From positions 62,001 through 126,000 of the forward strand of contig AVDB01000007.1 in assembly GCA_000472185.1 (NCBI GenBank): a stretch of DNA of 64,000 nucleotides. Reading direction: 5' to 3'. A model generated the notes under the pieces. That model did not search any database, had not been told where the DNA came from, and saw only the letters and a program-made list of their open reading frames with translations. This stretch comes from Rhodobacteraceae bacterium HIMB11 (lineage in GTDB: Bacteria; Pseudomonadota; Alphaproteobacteria; Rhodobacterales; Rhodobacteraceae). The stretch's first letter is position 1. Each line of letters starts with the position of its first letter. A program made the translations under genes and the position numbers. Below are positions 19,989 through 29,553 of this stretch, one piece after another.

Positions 19989-20747
19989 ATGTTTGGGTCC
20001 ACAGGATGGCGGCGCATCGCCTATGACCCGCGACTTGCCCAATGGGCGAAACGTGCGCATCACATCGCGATTGGGGTGACCCAAGACCCCAAGATGCAGG
20101 CCGATTGGTTAGTCTGTGAAGGCACGTGGTTTGTTGGGGTGGATGCATTGTCCAATGCTGCAAATGGGGATGTGCCAGGTGCAGAATTTCCCGCGCGTTT
20201 GCGCAGCATTTGTCCCGGTCCCTATCACAAGGCGCAGGTGTCCATCACCTATCCCGGCTATCCAAAACCGCGCGAAGGCGAAAGCTATGCCGCATTTCAG
20301 TTTCGCAAAAATCGTGATGCGGCCCATGTGGATGGGATATTAGGCATCGGAACGCCCAAACGGCGCTTTGTCCGCGAACCCCACGCCTATATTTTGGGCA
20401 TGCCGCTGAATAACTTTGACGCAGGGGCCAGTCCGATGGTGGTTTGGGAAGGATCACATCAGATTATGCAAGCCGCGTTTCAGGATACGTTTGCGGGCCT
20501 GACCGATGCCCAAATCCGCGAAACGGACATCACCGATCTGTATAAAGAGGTGCGCAAACATGTGTTTGACACCTGTCAGCGGGTCGAGGTGCATGCCTGC
20601 CCTGGCGAGGCCTATGTCCTGCATCCGATGTGTTTGCATGGGGTTGCGCCATGGGCATCCACAGCCAAGGCCCCGCCTGAAGGACGCATGATCGCATATT
20701 TTCGTCCCGAGGTGCGCTCAGCTTTGGATTGGTTAACGATCGCCTAG
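19989..20747 (+). CDS. phytanoyl-CoA dioxygenase-like Fe(II)/2-oxoglutarate oxygenase
   Basis: The start at 19989 (MFGSTGWRRIAYDP) lies just past the exporter stop; a longer open frame upstream overlaps it and was not used. The 252-residue product has a candidate iron site. H-x-D occurs in AAHVDGILGIG near residue 118 and a distal histidine in HPMCLHGVAPW near residue 220. A downstream arginine in GRMIAYFRPE could bind 2-oxoglutarate. This fits the PhyH superfamily. The substrate is not predictable from the sequence. The gene is closely spaced behind the broken exporter and may have been co-transcribed with it. Confidence 0.7.
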   Translation: MFGSTGWRRIAYDPRLAQWAKRAHHIAIGVTQDPKMQADWLVCEGTWFVGVDALSNAANGDVPGAEFPARLRSICPGPYHKAQVSITYPGYPKPREGESYAAFQFRKNRDAAHVDGILGIGTPKRRFVREPHAYILGMPLNNFDAGASPMVVWEGSHQIMQAAFQDTFAGLTDAQIRETDITDLYKEVRKHVFDTCQRVEVHACPGEAYVLHPMCLHGVAPWASTAKAPPEGRMIAYFRPEVRSALDWLTIA

Positions 20748-20772
20748 CTAAGGCGTGCACACAGAGGCGGCA

Positions 20773-21720
20773 TTATATCGCCCAGCTGCATCCAGTTTGT
20801 TGCTCTGACAGGCCCCACAAACGTTCAAGCGCCGTGGGGTCATAGGCATAGTCAAGTAAGACGCCTTTGCCCACAGGCCCAGAAAATTCCAAACGTCCTA
20901 TTGGACCATAAAAGGCGCGTTGATCCAGGCCATTTTCAGTGGCGCACATCAGTTGGGGATAGGCCCCGTGCGTTACGGATTGTACGATGGGAAGGCGGGC
21001 CATGATCGCGAACATGATTTTGGAAATCTGATTGGCATTTGTTTCGATCAATGACGTCCGAGAGGCCCCAGGATGGCACACATAAACCTGCGTGGTTAGC
21101 CCAGCGGCGGCAATTTTATCTTGTAATGCATAGGCAAACATCATTTGCGCCAGTTTGCTGTGACAGTAGGTTTTGTTTTGGTGATAGTTTTTATCCCAAT
21201 TCATGTCGTCGAATTGGATGCGTTTAATCCCCATTTTGTATCCCAGCGAACTGACCACAACCACACGGCCTGAGGAGGCCTCAATGTGATCAAACAGCAG
21301 GTTACACAGCAAAAAATGCCCATAATGGTTTGTACCCAATTGGCTTTCAATTCCATCAACGGTTAGCTTCTGCTTTGGGACTTGGGCAATTGCCGCGTTA
21401 CAGATGAGGGTGTCAATTTGTGGAACCGTTTCCAAAACCTCGGCCGCGGCACGGCGCACACTGCTTAGGTCAGATAAATCCAAGGTGATCGCGCGGATAG
21501 GGGCATCTGCGCCGAATTCAGATTGTATTGCCTCAATCACACCTTGGGATTTTTCTGGATTACGGTTTAGCATCACGACACTACCGCCTTTTGCGATTAG
21601 GTGTTATGCCGCCTCTTTTCCTGTGCCCGCGGTCGCACCCGTGATGACATATGTTTTGCCCGTCAAATCGGGCATGCGCACGGGGGTCCAGCCATTTGGT
21701 GGGAAAATGTTTCCTTTCAT
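20773..21720 (-). pseudogene. short-chain dehydrogenase (retinol dehydrogenase-like) with in-frame stop
   Basis: The minus-strand reading from ATG 21720 begins MKGNIFPPNGWTPVRMPDLT and continues through the cofactor loop TGATAGTGKEAA. It then meets TAA at 21604-21606 (codon 39). The same frame then runs uninterrupted for 277 residues: HLIAKGGSVVMLNRNPEKS, DTLICNAAIA, VVVVSSLGYK, the active-site YCHSK and a C-terminal substrate region. One base change, for example CAA to TAA, explains the stop. Restart at the GTG at 21576 would give a protein lacking the Rossmann glycine motif, so it should not bind NAD(P). The total of 315 codons is normal for the family. Confidence 0.85.
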
Positions 21721-21828
21721 GTTTGGTAATTCCGGTTCCACGTTTGCATGATTTAGAGTTTAATTGCCAGCATATGGGTAGCGTAGCGCGATGTTGCAAC
21801 CCACAATGTATCAGGCATATGGACGGAT

Positions 21829-22062
21829 CTATCTCCGCTTTAAACGTGCGGCGCGGCCGCCGCGGCGCACCATAAGTTGGTCGGCGCGTGCGGGCAGATC
21901 GTCCATGATGGTGCGGCGCGCCCCGGGTGTCATGCGTGACCAATCGGTGATTTCATCAATGGTGCGATAACAGCCTGTGCAAATGCGCGTTTCAGGATGC
22001 ACGACACAAATCTGCACACAGGGTGATTCAATTTCATCACGTTTCCAAATGGGTGTGTTCAT
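21829..22062 (-). CDS. DUF1289 domain protein
   Basis: This is a 77-residue protein. The N-terminal ESPCVQICVVHPETRICTGCYRTIDEITDW holds four cysteines spaced C-x3-C-x8-C-x2-C, the hallmark of DUF1289. A basic Arg-rich tail follows (VRRGGRAARLKRR). The cysteines suggest binding of zinc or an Fe-S cluster, but function is unknown. It begins directly after ruvX on the same strand, with one base between them, so it belongs to the ccmI-ruvX transcript. Confidence 0.88.
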   Translation of the reverse strand: MNTPIWKRDEIESPCVQICVVHPETRICTGCYRTIDEITDWSRMTPGARRTIMDDLPARADQLMVRRGGRAARLKRR

Positions 22063-22063
22063 T

Positions 22064-22543
22064 TTAAGTGTCTGCTCGGTTTATGTGCTGAATGCGATCT
22101 AGCGTCCCCTGAAGGATATACGACGCGGCCACATGATCAATAACTTCAGAGCGACGTTTTCGTGTCGTATCCGCCTCAAGCAGGGCCTTTTCCGCCGCAA
22201 CCGTGGACAAACGTTCGTCCCAAAATGCGATTGGCATATCATGAAGGCGTTCAAAATTGCGGGCGAATGCGCGGGTTGCCTGACATCTGGGGCCTTCGCT
22301 GCCGTCCATATTGCGGGGCAGGCCCAAAACCATACCTGCGATCCCGCGTGCTTTGATGATCGCGATCACAGCCTCGGCATCTATGGAAAATTTTTTGCGT
22401 TTGATCGTTTCCAAAGGGGTTGCAACCGATAGGAACGTGTCACTAACCGCGATGCCAATGGTTTTCGTGCCCAAATCCAACCCAATCAGTGGTGAAAGGG
22501 GGGGCAGGGCCTGTGCGTATTCGGTTATGTCGTCTGTGATCAC
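22064..22543 (-). CDS. ruvX: putative Holliday junction resolvase RuvX (YqgF)
   Basis: I place the start at GTG 22543, whose GTGA overlaps the ccmI stop. The longer open frame upstream is translated out of frame with ccmI and has no RuvX similarity. The 159-residue product has the RNase H-like first strand LIGLDLGTKTIGIAVSD with the catalytic aspartate. It also has GLPRNMDGSEGP and the late acidic strand IDHVAASYILQGTLD. RuvX/YqgF is linked to 16S rRNA processing and to junction cleavage. The gene lies between ccmI and the DUF1289 gene. Confidence 0.93.
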   Translation of the reverse strand: MITDDITEYAQALPPLSPLIGLDLGTKTIGIAVSDTFLSVATPLETIKRKKFSIDAEAVIAIIKARGIAGMVLGLPRNMDGSEGPRCQATRAFARNFERLHDMPIAFWDERLSTVAAEKALLEADTTRKRRSEVIDHVAASYILQGTLDRIQHINRADT

Positions 22544-23751
22544 TCGATCGCCCCTGCGCTTTTTGCGGCGGCGCGAAGTTGCTCCATCGCGCCCTGATCG
22601 CTGCCAAAGACGGCCTGTGCCTCGGTCCAGATGATTTTCGCGTTTTCGACCTCGCCTAAAATGCCATAGGATGAAATCAGGCGGGCCCATTCTGCGGCGC
22701 TGCCGCCCTCGGTTGCCAAACGATCCGACAATTGCGCCACCATCGAACGGATGAAGTCTTCGCGATCTTCTTCGGACATGTCTGATGCGGCTTCGATGTC
22801 TGCGGCACTGGGTCCTTTCAGGCGCGGGGCAGGCAGTTCAAAATTCACTGCACCCGCCATTGCGGCGACTTCTTCGATATCTTGGCGAATGAATTGTTGC
22901 CATGGGGCTTCTGGATCACCCTCGTTCAACAAACGCCGCCATGTGCTAAAGGCCACATCCGCGCGATCATTTTGCAGCATCATCAAACCCATGTAATAGA
23001 GCGCCCCTTCGTTTGCGGGATCGCGGGCCAGTGCGGCGCGCAGGGCGTCTTCTGCCTCGGGCGAAACATACATGCCAGAGGCGAAAATCATGAACTGAGC
23101 GTATTCAAAGAAATCTTCTGCACCGGCCTGACCGGCCAAAATGTCCAGAATCCGTTTTTGCGCACGCAAGGCCGCGCGGTAATTTTCCAATCCTGTTTCA
23201 ACACCCACCAAAATGCGGTGCCCTTCGATATCATCGGGGCGTTTTTCGACCGTTTCGCGCAGTTTTTTGACCAAATCGGCATATTGCCCCTCGGCCTCAT
23301 TCAGTACTTCGGCGGGCAATCTGTTCCAAACATCCTCTTGGGTGGCGCGGTTTTCGCGCATCTTCGCTGCGCGGGCGAAACGTTCAGCGCGGGGCAGGTC
23401 GTCATATCCCGGAACGCCCAATTTCGAATAGGTCCACAAACCACCGCCCAAGAGTGTGACAACAACAATCGCAACAACAGCGGCGACCTCGGTCGCGGAC
23501 ATGGATTTGGGGGCGATTTTTTGTGCGTCATCTGCTGCCAAAATGCGGCGGGACACTTCGGTGCGCAGGCGTTTTGCCTCATCCGCCGTAAGGGTGCCAC
23601 GCGCCTCATCACGTTCAATTTCGCTTAACTGGTCTTTGTATATGGCCAATTGCGTTTCGCTTTCGTCCGTCGGCACGGGCGAAATCAGCGTGCGAAATAA
23701 GAAAAAGGCAAGGATAAGAGCAGCACCCGCTGCGATGATCCAGAACGTCAT
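22540..23751 (-). CDS. ccmI: cytochrome c maturation protein CcmI
   Basis: CcmI is the membrane-bound chaperone that hands apocytochrome c to the haem ligation complex. The 403-residue protein has an N-terminal anchor (WIIAAGAALILAFFLFRTLI). A loop carrying a leucine-rich coiled coil (YKDQLSEIERDEARGTLTAD) and a second membrane segment near residue 100 follow. The periplasmic part has tetratricopeptide-like helices. The layout is that of the CcmI-1/CcmI-2 protein of alphaproteobacteria. The other ccm genes in this window are 29 kb away, so the pathway is split. It leads the ccmI-ruvX-DUF1289 unit. Confidence 0.93.
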   Translation of the reverse strand: MTFWIIAAGAALILAFFLFRTLISPVPTDESETQLAIYKDQLSEIERDEARGTLTADEAKRLRTEVSRRILAADDAQKIAPKSMSATEVAAVVAIVVVTLLGGGLWTYSKLGVPGYDDLPRAERFARAAKMRENRATQEDVWNRLPAEVLNEAEGQYADLVKKLRETVEKRPDDIEGHRILVGVETGLENYRAALRAQKRILDILAGQAGAEDFFEYAQFMIFASGMYVSPEAEDALRAALARDPANEGALYYMGLMMLQNDRADVAFSTWRRLLNEGDPEAPWQQFIRQDIEEVAAMAGAVNFELPAPRLKGPSAADIEAASDMSEEDREDFIRSMVAQLSDRLATEGGSAAEWARLISSYGILGEVENAKIIWTEAQAVFGSDQGAMEQLRAAAKSAGAIE

Positions 23752-23927
23752 GTCCCCTCCATATCAATTGCGACATATGTAACGATCATGCTGTTGGTTA
23801 TAAAGAGGAAAACAACAAGAAGGCACAGATGTCGCAAGTCGGCTGTGTTGTGACGCACTGGATCGTGGGAAATGAACAGGATAAGGGCATACCGAACGCA
23901 CAGTCGAAAAACCGGATTCGAAATCAC

Positions 23928-25172
23928 ATGAGACGTTATTCTGCATTTGCAATCGCGCGCGAAGGGGCCCGTTATCACACAGGCTGGGAACGCGCATGGA
24001 AATCCTCTGAACCCAAAAAACGCTATGATGCGATCATCGTGGGCGCGGGGGGGCATGGTTTGGCCACGGCCTATTATTTGGGCAAAAACCACGGTATTAA
24101 AAATGTCGCGATCCTGGAAAAGGGTTGGTTGGGCGGCGGCAACACAGGCCGTAACACGACAATCATCCGTTCCAACTATCTTCAGGATCCGTCGGCCGCG
24201 ATTTATGAGAAAGCGCGCAGCCTTTATGAAACGATGAGCCAGGATTTAAACTATAACGTCATGTTCTCGCCCCGCGGGGTAATGATGCTGGCGCAGACGG
24301 AACATGAAATCCGCGGCTATGAACGCACGGCGCATGCCAACGCGCTACAGGGTGTGGCCACGGAATTCATTTCGCCCCAACGTGTGAAAGAACTGGTGCC
24401 AATCATCAATATCCACGGTCCGCGCTATCCGGTGTTGGGCGCACTGTGGCAGCCACGCGGGGGCACCGCGCGCCACGATGCGGTGGCCTGGGGATATGCA
24501 CGTGCCTGTTCTGATATGGGTATGGACATCATCCAACAATGCGAAGTTACAGGCGTGCGCCGTGATGGGGACAAGGTGCTCGGCGTTGACACGACCAAGG
24601 GCGCGATTGATTGCGACAAACTGGGCGTTGTGGTTGCGGGACATTCGGGCGTTTTGGCCGATATGGCGGGGTTCCGTTTGCCAATTGAATCTGTGGCACT
24701 TCAAGCGTTGGTGTCTGAACCGATCAAACCCTGCATGGATGTGGTTGTGATGGCGAACACTGTTCATGGATATATGTCCCAATCGGACAAGGGTGAAATG
24801 GTCATCGGTGGCGGTGCAGACGGGTACAACAACTATACCCAACGCGGATCTTTCCATCATATCGAGGAAACCGTGCGTGCATTGGTTGAAACATTCCCAA
24901 TGATCAGCCGTTTGAAAATGCTGCGTCAGTGGGGCGGGATTGTGGATATGACGGGCGACCGTTCGCCCATCATTTCAAAAACACCCGTTGAAAACATGTT
25001 CATCAACTGTGGTTGGGGCACAGGTGGATTTAAGGCGATCCCAGGATCAGGGTGGGCCATGGCCGAATTGATGGCCAAAGGTGCATCCCCACTGGCCGAT
25101 GAATTCACAATGTGGCGTTTCGGTGAAGGCAAATTCATCGACGAAAGCGTTGCCGCAGGCGTGGCGCACTAA
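23928..25172 (+). CDS. soxB: sarcosine oxidase subunit beta
   Basis: SoxB carries the sarcosine-oxidising FAD/FMN subunit of tetrameric sarcosine oxidase. The ATG at 23928 gives MRRYSAFAIAREGARYH, the known N-terminus of the family, and 414 residues; the 33 upstream codons look spurious. The dinucleotide loop is G39-A-G-G-H-G44. H183 in ARHDAVAWGYA is the likely histidine that carries covalent FMN. The C-terminal GGWSP-type FAD region appears as NCGWGTGGFKAIPGSG. It begins the soxB-soxD-soxA-soxG operon and is divergent from ccmI. Confidence 0.96.
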   Translation: MRRYSAFAIAREGARYHTGWERAWKSSEPKKRYDAIIVGAGGHGLATAYYLGKNHGIKNVAILEKGWLGGGNTGRNTTIIRSNYLQDPSAAIYEKARSLYETMSQDLNYNVMFSPRGVMMLAQTEHEIRGYERTAHANALQGVATEFISPQRVKELVPIINIHGPRYPVLGALWQPRGGTARHDAVAWGYARACSDMGMDIIQQCEVTGVRRDGDKVLGVDTTKGAIDCDKLGVVVAGHSGVLADMAGFRLPIESVALQALVSEPIKPCMDVVVMANTVHGYMSQSDKGEMVIGGGADGYNNYTQRGSFHHIEETVRALVETFPMISRLKMLRQWGGIVDMTGDRSPIISKTPVENMFINCGWGTGGFKAIPGSGWAMAELMAKGASPLADEFTMWRFGEGKFIDESVAAGVAH

Positions 25173-25184
25173 GGAGGGTTTGAG

Positions 25185-25514
25185 ATGTTATTATTGGAAT
25201 GCCCTTATTGCGGCGCGAAATGTGAAGAAACCGAGCTTAGCCCAGGGGGCGAGGCGCATATCAAACGCTATGGTCCTGGATCAAGCGATCAGGATTTTGA
25301 GGCCTATTTGTTCATGCGTGAAAACCCAAAAGGCGTGCATTTTGAACGCTGGCGTCATGTCTATGGCTGTGGCAAGTGGTTCCACGCCGCACGCTGCACC
25401 CAAAGCCTTGAGGTTTTTGGCACCTATGCGGCCCAAACCTTTGAACCCCCACAAGAGATCAAAGACAAGATCAGCGCAAAACGCCCTGGTTGGTCATGGA
25501 GGGATTTCTCATGA
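25185..25514 (+). CDS. soxD: sarcosine oxidase subunit delta
   Basis: SoxD is the small zinc subunit of tetrameric sarcosine oxidase. The 109-residue product has ligands at C6 and C9 (CPYCG) and at H58 and C62 (HVYGCGKWFH), matching the expected Cys2-His-Cys site. It follows soxB by 12 bases after a GGAGG site and overlaps soxA by four bases (ATGA). Confidence 0.96.
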   Translation: MLLLECPYCGAKCEETELSPGGEAHIKRYGPGSSDQDFEAYLFMRENPKGVHFERWRHVYGCGKWFHAARCTQSLEVFGTYAAQTFEPPQEIKDKISAKRPGWSWRDFS

Positions 25515-28500
25515 GCATGCGTTTGAAAACAGGCGGCCGTTTGGTCAACCGCGCAAGCCAAGTCGAATTCAATTTTAACGGCAAACGCCTGTTCGGGCAT
25601 GAGGGCGATACGCTTGCCTCTGCCTTGTTGGCAAATGACCAGATGTTGGTGGGCCGTTCGTTCAAATATCACCGTCCCCGCGGCATCGTCGCATCAGGCG
25701 CCGAGGAACCCAATGCCCTGATGAACATGGGCGAGGGTGCAAAATTTGAACCCAACCAACGCGCTACAACAACTGAATTGTTTGATGGCTTAAGTGTTGG
25801 ATCACAAAACCACTGGCCGTCTTTGGAATATGACATTGGGGCTGTGAACGGATTGTTCGCGCGTTTCCTAAGTGCGGGTTTTTATTACAAGATGTTCATT
25901 CATCCCCGCCCATTTTGGAAACACATCTATGAACCCTTTATCCGTCAATCTGCGGGTCTGGGAAAGGCGCCGACGGAAAAGGATGCGGACACCTATGAAC
26001 ACCTCTATGCGTTTTACGACGTTGTAGTGATCGGCGGCGGGATCGCGGGCCTACAGGCCGGGCGTACGGTAGCCGCCAGTGGGGCATCGGTTTTGGTCAT
26101 GGAACAAACTGCTCATTGGGGTGGTCGCGCCGTTGTGGATGGTGGCGAAATTGGTGGGCAAAGCACCGAAGATTTCGTCAACGACAGTTTGGAAAAACTG
26201 GCCGCGATGGACAATGTCACCCTGAAAACCCGCATGATGGGGGCAGGAGTATATGATCATGGATATGTGTTGGGCTATGAACGCGTCAGCGATCATGCGC
26301 CCAAGACCACAGGCCCACGTCATCGCCTATGGCGCATTCGTGCGGGTCAGATCATTACCGCCACGGGGGCGATTGAACGCCCGCTTAGTTTTGCGGGCAA
26401 TGATATTCCGGGGGTCATGTTGGCCTCTGCCGTGCGTGATTACGTTGTGAACTGGGGTGTTGCAGTTGGGGATCGCACTGTTGTTGTCACAAACAACGAT
26501 GATGCCTATCGCACGGCGATTGCGTTGAAACAGGCGGGATTGGACGTGCCTGTAATTCTGGACGCCCGCGCAAATGGCGCAGGCAGTTTGGGCGACACAG
26601 CCCGCGAAATGGGCATTCGTGTTGAAAACGGCAAAGCGATTGCCAAAGTCAAAGGTGGCAAGCGTGTGACAGGGGTTGCCATCTGTGCGCAGGCGGGTTC
26701 AGGCGGTGTGCTTGAAGAAATCGCATGTGACGCAGTCGCCATGTCGGGCGGTTGGTCGCCTGCTGTTCACCTCTATTCACATTGCGGTGGCAAGTTGAAC
26801 TGGGATGATCAGGCGGTGATGTTCCGCCCTGATTTGAACCGTCGCCCAACCGATCAAAACGGTGAAGGCTTTGTGACACCTGCGGGATCTGCGAACGGGG
26901 AATTGGCCCTATCTGCGGTCCTGGCTGATGCCATAGCACGCGCCAAAGAGGCGGTCAAAGCCTTGGGGCACAAAGCGCCAAGCACTCGTGTTCCAGAGGC
27001 AAGTGAAAAGGGTGAAAACGCGGTTGAACCCGTGTGGCTGATGCCCCAAGGTGCCGGCGATAAACTACGCATGAAAACCTGGTTGGATTTCCAAAACGAC
27101 GTTAAGGTTAGTGATGTTCAATTGGCCGCGCTCGAAGGGTATGAAAGCGTTGAACATACCAAACGTTACACAACATTGGGTATGGCGACGGATCAGGGTA
27201 AATTGTCAAATATCAATGGCTTGGCAACCCTTGCTGATGCATTGAATACAGATATTCCAAATGTGGGGACCACAACCTTCCGTCCGCCGTATACACCGAT
27301 TTCGATGGGTGCTATCGCGGGCGCTGCGCGGGACGAGGTGTTCCAACCCCTGCGTCAAACACCCATGCAGGGATGGCACGATGAAAACGGGGCCGATTAC
27401 GAACCCGTGGGTCATTGGCGCCGTGCCTATTGCTATCGTCGTGGATCAGAAACGCGTGCCCAAGCGGTCGAGCGTGAAATCCTGCAAACGCGCAAATCTT
27501 TGGGTCTGCTTGATGCGTCGACCTTGGGCAAATTGGTAGTCAAGGGGCCTGATACAGGCAAATTCCTGGATATGATGTATACCAATATGATGAGCAATCT
27601 GGCAGTCGGCAAATGCCGCTATGGGTTGATGTGTTCTGAAAACGGGTTCCTGATTGATGACGGTGTTGTTGCCCGCATTGATGAGGATACATGGCTATGC
27701 CACACCACCACTGGTGGGGCGGACCGTATCCATGCGCATATGGAAGAATGGCTGCAAACCGAATGGTGGGATTGGAAAGTCTATGTTGCGAACATGACCG
27801 AACAATTCGCTCAAGTCGCCGTTGTGGGTCCGAACGCACGCAAAGTGTTGGAAAAACTGGGCGGCATGGATGTGTCCAAAGATGCGCTTAAGTTCATGCA
27901 ATGGGCCGATGGTACGCTTGGCGGGTTCAAGGCGCGGGTGTATCGCATCTCGTTCTCGGGCGAGTTATCCTATGAAATCGCGGTCCCAGCGAATGAGGGA
28001 CGCGCATTCTGGGATGCCTTGCTTGAGGCGGGGGCTGAATTTGACGTTATGCCCTATGGAACCGAGGCGTTGCACGTGATGCGTGCCGAAAAAGGGTTCA
28101 TTATGATTGGGGACGAAACCGATGGCACGGTCATCCCTCAAGATTTGAACATGCAATGGGCCATTTCCAAAAAGAAAGAGGACTTCCTTGGCAAGCGCGC
28201 CCAACAGCGCAGCCATATGGTATCTCCCGATCGTTGGAAATTGGTTGGTCTAGAAACATTGGATGGGTCTGTCCTGCCTGATGGGTCCTATGCGTTTGCA
28301 CCTGGCACCAATGCCAATGGTCAACGCAAGACCCAAGGGCGCGTGACCTCAACCTATTATTCACCAACCCTTGGGCGTGGGATCGCCATGGGCCTTGTCC
28401 ATCATGGTCCTGATCGCATGGGCGAGGTGATTGAATTTAATAAGGTTGATGGATCACTGGTGAAGGCGAAAATCGTTGATCAGGTCTTTTATGATGCAGA

Positions 28501-28522
28501 AGGGGCTAAGCAAAATGTCTAA
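25511..28522 (+). CDS. soxA: sarcosine oxidase subunit alpha
   Basis: SoxA binds NAD and tetrahydrofolate and moves the methyl-derived formaldehyde to folate. The start ATG 25511 overlaps the soxD stop, with GGAGG at 25498, giving 1003 residues. It has an N-terminal ferredoxin-like SoxA domain (LFGHEGDTLASALLAND, YHRPRGIVASG). A Rossmann NAD site follows with G175-G-G-I-A-G180. The C-terminal aminomethyltransferase (GcvT-like) half includes LGLLDASTLGKLVVKGPD and SFSGELSYEIAVPAN. Full length and all domains are intact. The first codons of soxG overlap its end. Confidence 0.97.
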   Translation: MSMRLKTGGRLVNRASQVEFNFNGKRLFGHEGDTLASALLANDQMLVGRSFKYHRPRGIVASGAEEPNALMNMGEGAKFEPNQRATTTELFDGLSVGSQNHWPSLEYDIGAVNGLFARFLSAGFYYKMFIHPRPFWKHIYEPFIRQSAGLGKAPTEKDADTYEHLYAFYDVVVIGGGIAGLQAGRTVAASGASVLVMEQTAHWGGRAVVDGGEIGGQSTEDFVNDSLEKLAAMDNVTLKTRMMGAGVYDHGYVLGYERVSDHAPKTTGPRHRLWRIRAGQIITATGAIERPLSFAGNDIPGVMLASAVRDYVVNWGVAVGDRTVVVTNNDDAYRTAIALKQAGLDVPVILDARANGAGSLGDTAREMGIRVENGKAIAKVKGGKRVTGVAICAQAGSGGVLEEIACDAVAMSGGWSPAVHLYSHCGGKLNWDDQAVMFRPDLNRRPTDQNGEGFVTPAGSANGELALSAVLADAIARAKEAVKALGHKAPSTRVPEASEKGENAVEPVWLMPQGAGDKLRMKTWLDFQNDVKVSDVQLAALEGYESVEHTKRYTTLGMATDQGKLSNINGLATLADALNTDIPNVGTTTFRPPYTPISMGAIAGAARDEVFQPLRQTPMQGWHDENGADYEPVGHWRRAYCYRRGSETRAQAVEREILQTRKSLGLLDASTLGKLVVKGPDTGKFLDMMYTNMMSNLAVGKCRYGLMCSENGFLIDDGVVARIDEDTWLCHTTTGGADRIHAHMEEWLQTEWWDWKVYVANMTEQFAQVAVVGPNARKVLEKLGGMDVSKDALKFMQWADGTLGGFKARVYRISFSGELSYEIAVPANEGRAFWDALLEAGAEFDVMPYGTEALHVMRAEKGFIMIGDETDGTVIPQDLNMQWAISKKKEDFLGKRAQQRSHMVSPDRWKLVGLETLDGSVLPDGSYAFAPGTNANGQRKTQGRVTSTYYSPTLGRGIAMGLVHHGPDRMGEVIEFNKVDGSLVKAKIVDQVFYDAEGAKQNV

Positions 28523-29075
28523 TATCCAAACTGCAATGAATGGGGCACGTGCAACAGGCTATGTTGATGTGTCAGAGGCCCCTGTAACGGGCATGATCAC
28601 CCTGCGTGGTGATCTGGCTGATGCGGGCGTGCAAAAGGCCGTGAAATCCGTGATGGGGGCAGGCGTGCCTGCGACACTGACGGTAACGGACGCAGATGCG
28701 GGCCAAATCCTGTGGATGTCGCCAGATGAATTGATGATTGTCTGCGCCTATGATCAGGCGGATCAGATGGTTTCCGATTTGATCGCGGCGCTTGGGGATA
28801 CACACAGTATGGTGATGAATGTATCCGATGCCCGTGCGGTGTTTGATCTAAATGGATCCGCAACGTCCGAAATCATCGCAAAACTTGCGCCGATTGACAT
28901 GAAATCCATGCCGGCTGGAACCGTACGCCGCACACGTTTTGCACAAATTCCAGCGGCATTTTGGATGACATCAAACGACAGTGCACGGATCATCTGTTTC
29001 CGGTCGGTTGGCGAATATATGTTCAACCAATTGCGCAATTCGGCCCAAGCGGGATTTGAAGTCGGCGATTGGTAA
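28515..29075 (+). CDS. soxG: sarcosine oxidase subunit gamma
   Basis: SoxG is the smallest folate-domain-like subunit of the oxidase. The ATG at 28515 overlaps the soxA end by eight bases and follows a GAAGGGG site; it gives 186 residues. It shows weak similarity to aminomethyltransferase folds, as expected, with PDELMIVCAYDQ, MNVSDARAVFDLNGS and FRSVGEYMFNQL. It is followed at once by a strong terminator, so it ends the operon. Confidence 0.93.
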   Translation: MSNIQTAMNGARATGYVDVSEAPVTGMITLRGDLADAGVQKAVKSVMGAGVPATLTVTDADAGQILWMSPDELMIVCAYDQADQMVSDLIAALGDTHSMVMNVSDARAVFDLNGSATSEIIAKLAPIDMKSMPAGTVRRTRFAQIPAAFWMTSNDSARIICFRSVGEYMFNQLRNSAQAGFEVGDW

Positions 29076-29103
29076 ATACGCACCAAAACGGACTGCTTTA
29101 CCA

Positions 29104-29128
29104 AGAGGCGCTTCGGCGCCTCTTTTTT
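29104..29128 (+). terminator. rho-independent terminator of soxBDAG
   Basis: A perfect eight-base stem AGAGGCGC/GCGCCTCT with a TTCG tetraloop is followed by a run of five further Ts. It sits 28 bases after the soxG stop. Confidence 0.92.
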
Positions 29129-29179
29129 ATTGCGCAACCACCACATGTACTTTTACGTTTCTTCGGGAAAGGGGGCGTG

Positions 29180-29470
29180 ATGTCGGACAAAATAGAAGTT
29201 GAAAATGTTAATCACCCTGGGCACATCACTCGGGTAGATGCGGTGAAATATGCGGCGGCAAAATCGGCCTTGCTTGCCATTCTAACAGGGCAAGAACATG
29301 GGTTAACACAAACCGAAATGATGGCTGCGATCAACGGTCAGATTGATCAAACGCTGTTCCCGAATGGCGCGAAATCTGGATGGTGGATGAAAACGGTTCA
29401 GCTGGATTTAGAAGCCAAGGGACAAATCAATCGTATTGCTACAAAACCTCTGCGCTGGGCATTGGCATGA
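29180..29470 (+). CDS. small DUF6958-like protein
   Basis: The ATG at 29180 has a purine-rich site (AAAGGGGGCG) and gives 96 residues. The sequence opens MSDKIEVENVNHPGHITRVDAVKYAAAKSALL and contains LTQTEMMAAINGQ, KSGWWMKTVQLDLEAKGQINR and KPLRWA. It looks like a small winged-helix-type domain of the DUF6958 group, as far as I can recall that family; function is unknown. The stop overlaps a possible upstream start of the phnM-like gene (ATGA at 29467), so the two may be coupled. Confidence 0.65.
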   Translation: MSDKIEVENVNHPGHITRVDAVKYAAAKSALLAILTGQEHGLTQTEMMAAINGQIDQTLFPNGAKSGWWMKTVQLDLEAKGQINRIATKPLRWALA

Positions 29471-29553
29471 ATTTGCCCGTCCAAACGCACGACTTGACCC
29501 GCGGGGCAAACCCATTTTTAACTGCGGGGACAAAAACACAGATTATTAGCGCG

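Noticed and set aside
22882-23628. Plus-strand open frame of 248 codons over ccmI
   Set aside because: It has no recognisable motifs, starts without a ribosome site and is the complement of an intact, motif-rich ccmI.
23829-23927. N-terminal extension of SoxB
   Set aside because: The 33 codons before MRRYSAF are unlike the family and ATG 23928 matches its known start.
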